From contig KQ965743.1 of NCBI GenBank assembly GCA_001574975.1, forward strand, positions 309,660-373,659: DNA of 64,000 bases, in the 5' to 3' direction. The stretch is from Gonapodya prolifera JEL478. Lineage: Eukaryota > Monoblepharomycota > Monoblepharidomycetes > Monoblepharidales > Gonapodyaceae. The translations under genes and the position numbers were made by a program. Of this stretch, positions 22,123 to 35,117 are shown piece after piece. The first letter of the stretch is position 1. The number at the start of each line of letters is the position of its first letter. The notes beneath the pieces were generated by a model. It was not told the DNA's origin and searched no databases. It saw only the letters and a list, made by a program, of their open reading frames with translations.

Positions 22123-24332
22123 TTACGTTCGCCCGAGCGCTACCTGAGCAAGTAACCACACATTGAGTCCAGTGAGAAGTGCTGCTACAAGAACGGCAAG
22201 CGCCGTGACCCACCACGAGTTGACGAAACGCAAGTCAACTTCGTGCTCGTGTTCAACACCACCCGCCCCATCTTCCGCCTCAGGGTCACCGTCCGCCAGT
22301 TCCTTGTACCCCTCTTTCCGCCTCCTTCGCACACCCATGACTGATCCTTTCGCTGTGAACCACACCAAAGGCCACACAGCAAACGGCAGCTGCACGGACA
22401 ACGCCACCTGGCTGCCTACCAAAAGGTCGTTCACTCCCGACTCTCCCCGCACCACGCACACAATAGCGGCGGGTATGATTGCACAACCTCGAGTGATAAG
22501 CCGCCGGACCCACGGGGCAACCTTCCCCACAGCCGCAGGACCCAGGAAGCCCTCCATTACGACCTGGCCCGCCAGCGTGCCAGTTATGGTGGAGCTCTGT
22601 CCAGCAAACAGCAAAGCAAGGGCAAACAGGGTGCCTGCGGTCGCCCCCAAGGAGTTCACCATGAGGCGGTAGGCATCGGCGAGCTCGCCGACCTGGGTTC
22701 CGTGGGAGAAGAACGTGGCGGCAGAGACCGACAGAATGGCCGCGTTCACGAAAAGGGCGAAGGTGAGCGCAAGCACTGCGTCCAGAATGGTGAAATGCAA
22801 TGTTGTTGGAAGGTGGGACATGGGGTCTGGCTCAAATCCGGAACCACCTGCGGAATCAAGGGACACCGTTGTTCGGCGGAGATCTAAGTCGCCATGTGCG
22901 CTGGAGCCCGGAGCTGATTCACTCTCCGAGCGGATCTGGGCATCGCCGGTGGGGACAACCTCCACCGTAACGTCTCCCGAGGATGCCTCCGCAGTGGTAC
23001 CGTGTCGGTGGAAAATTCGTCTTGTGTCATGCATGGCAGCCCCCTTGACGACGCGTTCCGTCTCGCCCTTTTCGTCCTTCCGCAACTCGGCATCAGAGGT
23101 CAATCGCGGTTTCTTATTGCTGGTTGGAGTCATTGCGACACTGACAAATCCATCATGTTCACCACCCGTATGTCCTTCGGAACGGTGAGACGCAGTGAAT
23201 GCCCCTATCCGTTGAGTGATACTTGCACCATCGAGCTGCGACGGCTTTTGCTTGTCCTCCCGTTCCTTCTCCTCCTCCACTTTGGCAAGAGTCTCCGCCT
23301 CACGCCTTCGGTGTAGGACAATGTTGGAGTGGAGGTAAAGATTGTGGGGCATCACAGTGGCGCCAATGATGCCCATTGCGAGGTACAGCATACCAGGCTC
23401 CGTGAAGAGCCCCGGTGTTGGGATGAAACCTCGCATCAGATCGCCGAAATTCGGGCGTGAGTTGGCCAGCAGCACGGAAAAGCACACCCCAACGCCCAGG
23501 ACGAGAAATCCCACCCCTGCTTCAAAGAAGCGGAGGGTGCCCTCCTGCCATCCCAGTAAGATGATAAGAACATCCAGCCCGGTCACGAGAACTCCCCACA
23601 GCAAAGGAACCTGGAAGAGGAGGTTCAGAGCGATTGCCGTTCCAATGACTTCAGCTAGGTCGGTCGCTACAATAGCGCCCTCCGCAAGGAGCCATAACGG
23701 TATGTTGATCCATTTTGGGAAGTTGGCGCGGCAATTCGCGGCTAGGTCTCGGTCAGTTGCGACACCCAGCTTGACAGCCAAGGATTGAAGGAGGACAGCC
23801 ATCAAATTGGACAAAAGAACAATGTGGAGAAGGGAGTAGTTGAAGGCGGATCCGGCTGAAGTGATGGCAGGAGGTAAGCGAATGAGAGCTCAATGAAGCG
23901 GTTTGGAGATTCCTATTCACCTGCTAAATCCGTCGCCCAGTTGCCGGGGTCCATGTACCCGACTGCAATCATAAATCCAGGACCGACATAGCGCAGCAAT
24001 GTCTGGAGGTAAGTCTTTATCCGAAGGTACGTTTTACGAACAGCGGACGGCTCTTCAGTCTCCAGAGAGGTGGGAAGGAGGACAATTGTGGGAGGGGACT
24101 CAGGAAGTGTTGGTGTCTTGTGATGGTGTTCCAGAGGAATGGGGGCTTGCAAAGAGGTAGCATTGGTAGAAACTACGGACACCCCAGTGTTTGACAGCAG
24201 GCGACGTGATTGTGGTGCCGCGCTTGTGGGCAGTGTGAATGTGGAGGATTCATGGACGTCTGACCCCGCGAAGGTGGAGTCACCTGAAGCTCGAGGGGTG
24301 TCAGACGGAGAGCGGGCTTCTGGTGCTGGCAT
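22123..24332 (-). CDS. SMF: NRAMP divalent metal transporter
   Basis: Proton-coupled Mn/Fe importer of the NRAMP family. Exons 24332-23921 and 23855-22123 give 714 aa. After a Ser/Thr-rich cytosolic N-terminus, TM1 has the metal-binding DPGNW (about residues 127-131) in [19 protein letters not shown]6 carries MPHNLYLHS, the second metal-binding motif. Between these TMs and the later ones lies an unusually long charged, probably cytosolic loop of about 140 residues ([17 protein letters not shown] to RRTTVSLDS). About eleven hydrophobic helices follow the usual order. A polytopic length of about 700 aa is longer than typical (500-600) because of the N-tail and loop, likely sites of regulation. 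Confidence 0.93.
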
Positions 24333-24496
24333 TGCTTCAGAGATTGCAGCAGAACGTTGAGGCGACGGTTCTCCGAAAATCCGTCCACACGCGGATGCGC
24401 GCAGCCCGTTGGCGTTCGATGGTGATCTCCTGCCCTCTTTCCAAAAGCGGTCCAGTGTGACCGCGGCAATCGAAGAACCCTATCGATAAATTCAAT

Positions 24497-25347
24497 ATGG
24501 TTCCTCCATTGCCGGCCGTCCCACGAACAACAGCTCTGTTTGCTTTTAGGCACGGTCAGTCGGAAGCGAACTTCAAAGGTTGGATTCAATCGGCCAGGAG
24601 CGAAAGATGTTTTGGCGGTTTACAACACCCTCACATCAAGGTCTCATCGTGTCCGATCGTACAATTGGCTCTACCTCCTTTGACCTTTCCGACGTGGGAA
24701 AGGTTCAAGCTCAAGAATCTGCTTCCCACTTCATTGCGCACCTGAGAAACATCTTTCCCACCGACGTCGACGAGGTTCGCATATTTATTCACTCATCACC
24801 GTTTCTCCGAGCTCGCTCCACCGCTAAAATAGTTCTCGAGACTCTTATCGGCGAGCTTGATGGTTCGAGGTTCCATGTACACCCCGAAATTGCCATCCAC
24901 CAAGACCTCAGCGAGCGATATTTCGGAGAATGGGACCTGGGAAGTGACGCACACTACAAGGATGTCTGGAGCGAGGATGAATCTCGGCCTGCACCGTCGG
25001 AACTGGCACGTTGGTGGGCGGGGGAGAACACTTCAAATACTTCCGCGGAACAGGGGACAGCCGCAGTGCACGATACAGACCAAGTGCGAGAGAGCCGTAA
25101 CAGCAAGAATGTCGAAGACGTCACGCACGTCCTTCATCGCTCTCTGGGTGTAGTTCGAGAAATCATCGAACAGTCTCATCAGAACCCAAGCCCCACGTCT
25201 CAGTCGGTTCACGTCTTGGTGGCTCATGGTGACGTGCTGCAAATATTGCTGACTGGTTTTCAAGGACTTGATCCCGCTCGACATAGAACCATTGAACATT
25301 TGCCAACGGCAGGTTGGAGACGGGTTTCAACTTCAAAACAACAATGA
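24497..25347 (+). CDS. Histidine phosphatase superfamily (phosphoglycerate mutase-like) protein
   Basis: Branch-1 histidine phosphatase; removes phosphate from a small molecule or protein through a phospho-His. Exons 24497-24578 and 24641-25347 give 262 aa. The catalytic signature FRHGQSEAN has RHG at residues 18-20. The splice joins NFKG to LIVSD, as expected for the family. Further catalytic residues fit SSPFLRARSTA (second Arg), QDLSERYFGEWD (Glu) and VLVAHGDVLQ (second His). An acidic insertion near residues 155-180 is not usual. Close homologs include fungal proteins of unknown substrate. It diverges from the NRAMP gene (164 bp apart) and converges with DGAT1. Confidence 0.88.
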
Positions 25348-25429
25348 ATCTATTTGTTACTGAAAGAGAAGACGACTGAAAATGCAATACATCGGAACCC
25401 TCAAAAGATTGATGCTATGCCGAAAATGT

Positions 25430-27917
25430 CTATGCTGTCGAGCCATACCTGCTGTTCCACTCACGGTAGTACAGCATTATGGCGAGAGGCTTTTGAAATA
25501 GGGTTAGAGTCTCATCTCATTCCCCGAGCTGGCAAAATATTACACACCTGCCCCACAATGCAAAACGAGACCCAGAATATCATATTGCCAAACTAAACGA
25601 CGGAGGGTCAACACTGGGAAGTGAAACGCCATCCAATTCATCACCGACTCACCGTATCCACGATTTCTGCACCTGGTCTGCCCAACGTTGGCACTCCCAC
25701 CTTGCTCGCCCTTCTTGCGATCCTCCCCCAACGAACTCGCAAGTTTTGCAACGACTGCGTGAACCATATCAGAGGAATTTGCCCAGCCATTGCAAAAAAC
25801 GCCCAACCATAAAGAAGATGTGTGGGGATTCCAACCTGTACCAATTCACGTAAAGTTTGTCCGTCGGTGAGGCGAAAGGAGTAACAAATACTCACGACAA
25901 CTTCATGAAGAATGGCCGACACCCCAAACACAACCAACTGTGCTTCCCAGGGCTTCCACCCCTGGTTGAGTACCATTGGCAAGTAAATGTGTCGCTTCGC
26001 CCATGTGTACACGGGGATGTTCCACAGTCGCCAGTATTCGGCAATGGATGCACTATTCCACCAAGGAAGGTAGAAGGTACGATCACCGAAACGCAGAAGC
26101 TACGCGCGTTAAACGAGTTACAGCCTGAGTCAATGCGAATCGACGGGTGGACAAGAGATGAGGGAAACAGACCTCGGCAGTGAAATTAAGGAAAGAATGG
26201 AAAAAAAAGTAAAATCCACCGAGCCAAATGTATCTTTAGCATCCAAACACCAACGCTGAGTTGAAGAGGTGATTTCGGGGTGAGACGGAACACTCACAGT
26301 GACGAGAAACTGAGTTTCAGAAGGCGCTCGAACATTTTTGCTCCACTAAGTTCTCTCATCGGTTGCATCGCGTTCTATGACGTCAAACAAAAAGTCAGTG
26401 GATATTATGGTGAGGTCAAGGTTCCTCACTCACTTTTAGTGTGGGCACTGCATACTGCTCCATCAAAAACCACATCCCGATCCCCATTACTGCCATTTCC
26501 AAGATCCTCTTGAAAACATAGGACCGCCGAACTCTTTTGGTCCTCGGGTATCGAGTCTGGTAGCATAAGGTTGGGGCGAACCAGAAGTAAAATGCATGGG
26601 AGAACGTAACGGGGGGACGTGCCGGATTCGGCGCTGGTGGTGCTGCTGCAAGGGGTGGCTTCGCGTCCGAAGAAGCCATGCGGATTCTCTGGGCGGTGGT
26701 TGCGGCGGAATTGCGAATGTAGTCGACGCGAAGCGCGTCATTCACCCAGTAGTAGGAGAGCAGTTTGAGGAAAAGAATGAGTGGGAAAAAAAGCGCAAGA
26801 GTTGCAGGAGCTGGGTGGAACATGATCTCCCAGATGATCCAGACAGGAACCAAGATCTGCACGAGAGCATTGATGTAGCTCAAAGCCGGAATGACCACCG
26901 TGAGACTGAATGGCAAATTCTTCGAGGCTGTCTGCTGTGGCGGCAACAGCGGTGTAGTTTCCCCCGGCTGCGCCGGAGCGCTGGAGTTTACGGCAGCTTG
27001 CCGCCTGATGTGGGCATCCGTGAAACGGAGGGCAAGCTTCTCGATACAAACCGCGAGAAGGAGGTGTAAGGGCATCAACGCGTAGCAGATGCAAAGGCAG
27101 ATCCAATCCTTGGTGGCCTGTTGGGAAGTGCACACAAAGTGTCACGAAATTTTCCACGCTCGGAGAACTTTCGTCACTCACGATATTGTAGTTTTGTATC
27201 GATATCAAGAGACCATATTTGATATAGTTTTCAGCGATCAGGCGGAGATTCTGAACGAATCTTTTAAACCAAATGAGTGGGATGTTGAAATGTAGGGTCG
27301 AAAACATCACGCTCGAAACTTACAGCAAAAGCAGCGATAAGTTCCAAAAGCCCTTCAAATCAAGTTTATCTCCGGTGGCCACTCGCTTTTGCGCTCGCTC
27401 CTTCTGTTCTCGAGCCATTTCCGCCTCTTCCTCGCTGTCGATGTCACTCTGACTCCTTTCGCGATTCAATTCTGCTGGCTTCGCCACTCCATTCAAGTTC
27501 ATGGAAGATTCAGCAAGGTCTTGTGGGAACTCGATACCGTAGTCCTTGTCGAAGGGACTGAACGTAACCTCCGTATGTATGTCGAAGGAATGGGAATAGC
27601 TTCCCTTGGAGATACGGGCTTTTCCTACACCGTCACCGCCATCTGTTTCCGCTGTGACCTCACGTCGTGTTCTTCTCTTCTTTGGTGCTCCATTGGACGA
27701 CGATTGCTTCAAATTACTATCAACTGCTTGTTGTCTGGAAGGGAGGATGGCAGACGAAAACAACCCCACCACACCCTAAATGTGGATAACCAAAGGCGTG
27801 GTGGAAGAGATAGTATGAATTAAATGTCTTGAAGCCCCAGAGTCGGAACATGTATTGGATATGGAGACCCAATCGTCTTCCACTCACCGGCAGCGAAGGG
27901 ATACGCTTCAGCGCCAT
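25430..27917 (-). CDS. DGAT1: Diacylglycerol O-acyltransferase 1 (MBOAT family)
   Basis: ER membrane enzyme making triacylglycerol from diacylglycerol and acyl-CoA. Multi-exon gene on the minus strand. Diagnostic segments in order: a basic/acidic cytosolic N-terminus (KKRRTRREVTAE); ATKDWICLCICYALMPLHLL; FAPTLCYQTRYPRTKRVRR; the acyl-CoA motif FYLPWWNSASIAEYWRLWN; RHIYLPMVLNQGWKP; and AILHEVVVSI with the catalytic His of the MBOAT fold. The C-terminus reads GNMIFWVSFCIVGQ joined to PLAIMLYYREWNSRY, stop TAG at 25432-25430. The first exon is unsure: a Met at 27917 opens MALKRIPSLP, but splice phase to the next exon needs an acceptor near 27700. The family call is firm; DGAT1 rather than sterol acyltransferase rests on these motifs. 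Confidence 0.88.
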
Positions 27918-28104
27918 CCTGTTTCACAAGCAGCGTCTACGCAGGCTGCTATTTTCGTCCGCGTCGGAACAGGAGAACAGAAAACGAGTGAGCACGTGAA
28001 TGGGCTTTTTGAGGGCGGTTGGCGGTTGAACTTGTCCTTCCCGCCTCGCCGCCACCTCAGGTATTTAGCCTCGAGAAAAAAAATTTATTACAGAAATGAG
28101 TTCG

Positions 28105-30674
28105 TTAGAGAAACTTAATCCCATTCATTTCGGGTGGCAGGTACGCTTGAGTTACAACTTCTCCCCTGTCAGCAAAATCTTGAGGCCCTATATCATCAGT
28201 GGATGTGTTGGTCAAGCATTGGCTGCGGGATGCTCACCGGGGTTATATTGATAACCTTCAGAATAGCCTAAATCTTTCATCAGAGATGTTGGCGCGTTAC
28301 TTCGAAAACGTGTGACGTTGGTGCGGGAGCCAGAGCGAAACCGGGATTGAGCCACGCTCACCGCAAATGCAATGGTACAGGCCATGCCCTTTCCTTTTGA
28401 ACGTACTCCTTTACTTTCCCCATCGCTCTGTAGACTTCGACGCTTTTACTGGCTCTCGCGAGGTACACGGCACACTGCCCCAGCACAACATCGCATTCGG
28501 GCATTCCGAGATAGTGCGCCGCTTGCCATGCCGACACAGCAAGTGGAAGAGCTGATGGGTCAGCGAGGCCAACATCTTCGACAGCAAAGCGCACAAGTCG
28601 GCGAGCAACGTAGAGAGGATCTTCGCCGGCGTAGAGCATTCGGCCAAGCCTTCAAATGGTAGTGATATCACATGAAGTTGCGACAGCGTGAACTGACTAA
28701 GCTCACCAGTAAATGGCAGCATCCGCATCCCCCCCCCTCATACTCTTGTGAAGAGCTGATATTATCTCATAGTGCTGATCGCCTTTCTGGTCGTACAAAA
28801 GGTGCGTCTTCTGAAGAGCTTCCATCACCTCCTTGGGACACACTTGTAGTGACGTGACGCCGTCGAGTTTATGCCTCGCCACCACCGCATCAACAGCCAT
28901 GTCAAGAGCGTTGAGCGCCACTCTGGCGTCACCGTCCGACACCTTGGCGAGAAGTTGAGGTACGTCTGGGTGGAGGTACAGTGTGGGGTGAGGAGCTTGG
29001 GCTGATCTGTCCAGGGAAGAGTCTTGTGACGTTTGGTGATCCCCGCTTAGTTCTATGTCATCCGTTTCCGACCTTTCCGTTGAGGGAGGCGTGGGTGGTC
29101 TTGACCGGTCCCCTCTGTGACCTTCCATTAGTCCTTCCACGTCATTTTTCATTCCTACCACAGCATCCCATCCATCAAGAATCCGAGATACTTTGATTGC
29201 CAATCCTCGGCGTACGACAGCTTCAACGGCGGAAGGGGCAAGTTTTGAAAGCGTGAAAACGCGACATCGGGACAGGAGCGCGCTGTTTATTCGGAAAGAA
29301 GGATTCTCTGTGGTCGCAGCTAGAAGACTAAACATTCGGAAAGACGGATTATGCTTGGCTAGTCAGAAAACCTTGTGGAGCACTGTAGTACGCACGTGTA
29401 GTCTCCCTTTTCGACACCGGGCAAGAAAAAGTCCTGTTGGGCTTTGGTAAATCTGTGCAACTCGTCAACAAACACTACTGGTCTCGGACCATCCGAGTGC
29501 ATTCGTCTGTGGGATGCGGCTTCTTCGAGAATTTTCTTTGCCCCAGGAAGGTTATCGGTGACGGCAGAAAGCTCTGCGTTGGATACGGGTATGCAGCGGG
29601 GTCAACGATAGAATGCGACCGTGAACAGACTGAAAACCACCTCTATAGAAGCCCCCTTGTGACCTTGCAATAATACGTGCAAGACATGTTTTTCCCGTTC
29701 CTACACGATAAACGACCACGGGACCAAAACACAATTAGTCGACAATTAAGGAGTAAAAACCAGTACAAACAGCTTGCTCACCCGGTGGCCCCCACAATAT
29801 CAAACTAGGAACACGTTTCTGCTCTACGAGCATGCGGAGGAGAGCAGTTGGGCCAACAAGCTGATATTGAAATGACATAATGTTATCACTATTTCAAGAA
29901 AGACGTTCCATCCACAGCGAGGTCCCCTTCCGAGCCCCGCCTTTCCTTGACATAAACGTTCCTCAAACTCACATCATCCTGTCCAATGACCTCATCCAGA
30001 TTGCTCGGTCTCGCCGCCTCTGCCAGCGGCGCCGCTCTATCAGCCGCTGCTGTCCGCGCTCGTTTGGACGACAGAGAGAACGGGTTCACGGGTGGCCCCA
30101 TGGTTGAAAGGGGAGGCGGTGCAGCGGAGGGGTTTGAAATTTGTGGGGAAGTTGACAATGAGGTGGGGGTGCTGGCAAGGTCCCCGTGAGGCCGTTTAAG
30201 ATTTGGTCTCGATGTAGATGCCAGGGCCGAGGGTGGGGTAGATTGGGAGGGGTTTCTCGTGGAGAAGAAGGGGTGCAGCGGAGCGGAATCCATTTGAGTG
30301 TCTGGCGAGGTCTGCGGCGGAGCTTTCTCGACGTTTCCGCTTTCCCTCTCTTCAGTCGACGGATCTTGCTCAACCGATCTCAGCTGGGCAACGTGTCCCT
30401 GGCACTGCGCGTCAAGGTGATCATTGATTCTCGTTTCGGCCACAAAGGCACTGCATACGGGACATTCGACGAGAGGAGCTGCTGCATTATCTGATCCAGA
30501 AAGTGCCGTGCCAAATCCACCAGAGGAGGCCGCTGGATGCATTCGAAAAGACGAAAATGCAGAGGAGAATGTCGGAGCGGATGGCACAGAAGCCGGGTTC
30601 AAGGCCCTCGACGCCGCCTCAAATGGTGATGAAGGAAGCCGCTGCTTATTAATGCTCGAAGTCTTCTTCTTCAT
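28105..30674 (-). CDS. MGS1: WRNIP1/Mgs1/RarA AAA+ ATPase with UBZ finger
   Basis: Replication-fork maintenance ATPase; binds ubiquitinated PCNA and stalled forks. Starts at the Met at 30674; exon 1 (30674-29973) carries a UBZ4-type zinc finger (CPVCSAFVAETRINDHLDAQC pattern, about residue 70) and a Ser/Pro-rich linker, then LAEAARPSNLDEVIGQDD. Later exons give LVGPTALLRML, Walker A GPPGTGKTCLARIIA, Walker B and sensor region VVFVDELHRFTKAQQDFFL, TTENPSFRIN, and the family block SDGDARVALNALDMAV. The C-terminal exons rebuild NAPTSLMKDLGYSEGYQYNP and a tail ending NGIKFL (stop 28107-28105). All fit the family in order. It is divergent from MMM1. Confidence 0.93.
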
Positions 30675-31365
30675 GGATGGATTTGTCGTGGAGCTGCAGG
30701 TGCATTCGTCGATGCAGATTTCAAGCCCTCCCTTCCGCGAGACAGAAAACGAGTCAGTAAAGGCGAGGCCTCCACGCGAAGATGATTGATGCTTCTTGAT
30801 TGGGAGAAAACGAGTCGAATCAATCACAAGTGTCGGATTGCGATGGCTCACCCGTGGCCTCAATGGCACCCCTCCATTCCTTCTTCGGAAGCGAAACCCA
30901 TGCCAGAGACTCCTTGGCAACACAACGAGTTATCTACTTCCAATAGCTGAGAAATATTTATGCAATAAACTTGAGGCTGAAGTTATACACGCATTCTTTT
31001 GTATCAATCATCGGCTCTTCCTTCAGTCCAGCTCAATGAAAAAACTGGAACCAACTTTCATGGTGCTGGGACTTCGGCATGACGTGGCCACGGCTACTGT
31101 CAAAAAACGGCGCGATCACTTTCCTCGAATATCAACCCCACTGCTGAAGCTTACGTCGGGCTGATTGCTACTGGATCGATTCGGCAGTTGGACATCAAAA
31201 GGAACAGGACGCAGATGCGCTAAATGAAAGGAATTCAAAACTTGCGGTGAGTGCCGCGCGAGAGATGCCGAACTCAACAGCATCAGGCCAAATAACGAGA
31301 CTTCACTATGCAGGCGCATCAATCGTACGAAACGGGTGGCTTCCTCGTCCTAATATTCCAGAGCA
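30675..31365. other. Divergent intergenic region between MGS1 and MMM1 (690 bp)
   Basis: Should contain both promoters. Open frames here are short and lack motifs; one reads on from the MGS1 frame upstream to a non-ATG codon at 30923, so part may be 5' leader. No repeat seen. Confidence 0.5.
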
Positions 31366-34097
31366 ATGGGTTCGGACGCGGAAGCGATGGAGGACTCGGA
31401 GGGGGGAACGGCGATGGTTGAAAACGAAAGATTGGAATTACCGGATGCCGTGACCGTCGAGCTCACCCGACAGGCTGAAGCAGCAGCACGAGCGGTTGCC
31501 ACCTCCTCCAATGAACCACACACAGACACACCCATTTCAACTCAGGGAGACCATTCGGCGACCGCGGCCACCGCGAAACAACCTCCCGCGCAAACCGTTA
31601 TGGTCACTGTTAAAGTTGTCCACCAGCACGAGTACCTACCGTACTCGCACAATCCCTACTACAACTACCCACGGGCTCACTCAGATGAGGCGACTTCCAA
31701 CCCCGCTCCACGAAACCAATACCCTCTCGGAAACCCCCAAAACCCTGCTCCGGGATATCCCGCATGGAACTTACCCCCAGACTGGGAGCGGCCACTGCAA
31801 TATCCCGACAGTCCATCCTACGGCGTTCCACCTTCGGGCGAGGCACCTGTCGCGCCCATTCCTGCCTCACCACCTTCGCTGCCGGTGTCCTCAAGACAAA
31901 ATACTGGAGCTTCGACCGACGGAAGTCCCTCGGAGACACAACTCGATACCACACCCTCCTCAACAGACCCCGCCCACCCTCATGTGGCGACACCTACGAC
32001 GGTCCAGTTTGGGGAAGGCAGCGTGGGAACAACAGGACCTGGAGTGCTGGTCCCGCTGCAAGGCTCTGTAGCCAGTAGGGTGGGTGCGTACAGAAACGAG
32101 GGACAGCGCACTTGCTGGAAAAGATGGAAGCGTGCTCACAACGCCCGAGATCTCACTATCTCGCTGAAAGAGCGCACAATGCCTATTTCCCCGCAACGCT
32201 CTTCTCTGACCACAATCTTCATCCGTCCAGCTCTTTCCTCAATCCTCCGGCGCACCCTGACCCCTCCACCATTCTTCTCCTTCATCCTCGGAATCCTCCT
32301 GGGCCAAGCCGTTTTGCTCTTCCTGCTCATGTGTATTGCACGCGCAGCGTTTTTCAGGGGGAATGTGGAAACGGAGCGCGTCATGAAAGCTGGTAAGGGT
32401 AAAGGCGGCAAGGGCGAAAAGCACAGCAGGGTCAGAGTGAAGGTGAGCTCAATAGCTCAATTGCAGAACGAGGGCGCCTGGTGGTGGGACCACCGATGGC
32501 AAGTTTCCTTTACACCCATCACCCCCACACCATTAGCCGACGCCACCGCTCCCCCCCGCTGCGCTCATCGCGCGTCTGCTTCCCTCGACGCCGGGCCAAC
32601 CACCCCCACCAGACGTACTGACACACCTTGCATCCGTGACGCCGGAGTCGTGCACGTGGGTCAACCTCCTGCTGGCCCAGCTCGTGTCGCGGTGCAGGCA
32701 GGACCGCGTGTTTGCAGAGGGCATCGTGGAGGTCGTGGGTGAGATGAGTAATGCGAGGAGGCCGGGATGGCTGGTGCGTTCTCGGTGGATTCCCGGTGTG
32801 CGAAGGAACAAACAATGTGCTGACACTGGCTTCGTACGGGTGTGCGCACCTAGGGTCCGATCACCATCACAGACTTTTCGATGGGCGATGAGTTTCCGTC
32901 GGTCAAAGTGGCGCGAGTTCGACCGGCGAGAGGGGGTGCAAGTGTGGTGAGTACTTTCGTGTGTCTTTCTTTATCATACCGCACTACCCCTAACGACCTT
33001 CGCAATCAACTCCAGCGTGTCGAACTCGAGCTCAGTCTGCACGACAACATCTCACTGGGGCTGGACACGTTCGTTGTCGTGAACTGGCCCAAGCCGCTGA
33101 TAGCGTCGCTGCCTGTGGGGATCACGGTCAGCGTGGTCAAGTTTGAGGGCAAGGTGGGTTCTATCCCCATCATGAAGATGAACTCAGGGGTGCTGTTTTT
33201 CCTTTTTTGGGGGGTCACTGGTAACGGTACCCGTCTCGATGTGACCACGTCTAGATTGCCCTCGAGTTTGTCACGGAAACTGTTCCCATCGCTCCCCCGC
33301 GCGCACCGGCGGCTCCTCACACCAACGGAGACGTACCGCCCGGCACTGGAGCCGGGGCAACGGAGGGCACCGCCCCGCCGGCGGCTCCGTCTGCTCCACC
33401 GCCGACATCACCCGTGGACCTCCCCGACGCGGCGGACGACTTTTTCTCGTCGACCACGAGCGCGCTCCTGAGCAATATCCTGCCTGGGACTATTGTCGTG
33501 GACGGTACTGCGGGCGTCGCGTCTACGCCGCCTGCGGCTGCTGTCGGAGGAGGGTCGACGGGGAGTGGCACTGGCGCTACGCCGGCAATGGGAACAGACG
33601 TGCCGGCCACGACGACGGAGATCAGTCTACGTGTGTGTCTCCTTCCAGACTTTCAGCTTGACCTGGACGTGCGGTCGATGGTGGGGCACCGGACTAAAGT
33701 GAAGGATCTGCCGCGGCTCACGAGTATGATATCTGCGTGGATCAAGGAGCGCCTCGTCGGGCCCGCCGTGGAGCCCGGCGGGTTCACTGTGGCGATTCCG
33801 TGGGGGCTAGGATCGAAGCGGTTGCAGAAGGCGCGCGAGGGGCTCGAAGTCGTGCAGTCGCGGGGCGGGACGGGGGAGGACGGCGATGGCGGAGAGGAGG
33901 GGGGAGAAGGCGAACGCGGTGGCGGGGACGTGGGAGCGGAGAGCGAGCACGAGCACGATGAGGGAGACGGCGAGACGGAGGGAGAAGGGGATATGAGCGC
34001 GAGCGTGATGAGTGCAGACGGGCGGACACCGGGAACGTTTCCTAAGCGGGTTGACGTGCCCGCCAAAGCACTGGCGAGGCGAGACTCTATAGACTAA
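31366..34097 (+). CDS. MMM1: Maintenance of mitochondrial morphology protein 1, ERMES subunit
   Basis: ER-anchored SMP-domain lipid transfer protein of the ER-mitochondria tether. Exons 31366-32442, 32537-32773, 32854-32946, 33016-33153 and 33255-34097 are all in phase and give 795 aa. A single TM (FILGILLGQAVLLFLLMC) lies near residue 305. The SMP domain follows with TWVNLLLAQLVSRCRQD, then PGWLGPITITDFSMGDEFP (built by splicing), DNISLGLDTFVVVNWPKP, ITVSVVKFEGK, and LDVRSMVGHRTKVKDLPRL. A Gly/Ser/Pro insertion splits the SMP domain, and the C-terminus is acidic. The luminal N-terminal segment of about 300 Pro/Ser/Tyr-rich residues is far longer than in yeast (about 100). Confidence 0.93.
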
Positions 34098-34246
34098 TTA
34101 TGTACATGTGCACTTGTGATACGATGACGCCACACACTCTCTTTACATTACTGGGCTGCGGCCATCAGCCTGATCAGGTCAGAACTCGACCACAGCAGCA
34201 ACCAGGCAACTCCTTTCCCCCCCCGCCCCAAGCAGCAATCGAGGCA

Positions 34247-35117
34247 ATGGCAGAGCCTGCGACAACGTCCGTTCTGTTTCTCTGTCTGGGAAACATCTGC
34301 AGGAGTCCGATGGGTGACTGTCTCGGCGTATCTCTCCTCGTATACTCCACCCTCAACCCACGTTCTTCAGCCGAAGCTGTCTTCACCGACGTGGTCCAGA
34401 AACGCGGTCTTGCTGATCGGTACGCACAATTTTTCACCCTCCTCTGCCGCGCCTCGGCATTTTCTGACTCGCGTTCTCTCACACAGATTCCGCATCGATT
34501 CGTGTGGGACAGGGGGATACCACATAGGCGAAGCACCAGACTCACGCTCCACGGCCACCTGCAACAAGCACGGCGTTAAGGTCAACCACAAGGCGCGGCG
34601 GCTATCAAACCAAGATTACAGCCAGTTCGAGTTCGTCTCTGTCTTATGTCCATGAGGGCAACGTGAAATGACCGTGCTCATGTCGATTTTTGTCATAGCT
34701 GGATCTTGTGCATGGACGAGCACAACCTGCGCGATGCCGAGAGTCGCAGGCCGGCCGGCGATGCTGCCAAGAGGGCCAAGCGTAAGTTGAGCGAGGTCTT
34801 TTCCAACTCCGCCGCCGCTCTGGCAGTGACACGACTGGCTTCTACCATTTCACATATACTGTATTTCCCCCTTGCATCGCACAGTGTCGTTGTTTGGCGC
34901 CTTCGACCCTCAAGGCCGACGGATCATTGAAGAGTGAGTCCATCATTTTCGCTCGTCGGCGTCCTTCTTTAGTTCGGTGTAAGCAACCGTGCCAAACCTC
35001 TCCATGACTCAAAGTCCCTACTACGGAGGCCAGGAAGGGTTCGAAACCAATTTCCAACAAGTCACTCGATGCTCCGACGGGTTTCTTGCTCATTTGGGAT
35101 TCAAGTCGCCGTTATAA
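34247..35117 (+). CDS. LTP1: Low-molecular-weight protein tyrosine phosphatase
   Basis: Small cytosolic phosphotyrosine phosphatase. Six short exons (34247-34313, 34371-34419, 34487-34630, 34699-34781, 34885-34933, 35015-35117) give 164 aa, the usual length. The P-loop is VLFLCLGNICRSPMAE (CxxxxxR(S/T)): here CLGNICRS with the nucleophilic first Cys and Arg, rebuilt partly by splicing. The C-terminal general acid loop is IIEDPYYGGQEGFE (DPYY). WILCMDEHNLRD and QVTRCSDGF also match the family. Splice signals are canonical except a GTTCGT donor after exon 3. About 150 bp downstream of MMM1 on the same strand. Confidence 0.95.

Noticed and set aside
22163-23788. Long frames on the plus strand
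   Set aside because: Antisense shadow of the NRAMP transporter, whose motifs and splice are clear.
31116-31322. 68-codon hydrophobic frame upstream of MMM1 on the minus strand
   Set aside because: Short, in a promoter region, no homologous features.
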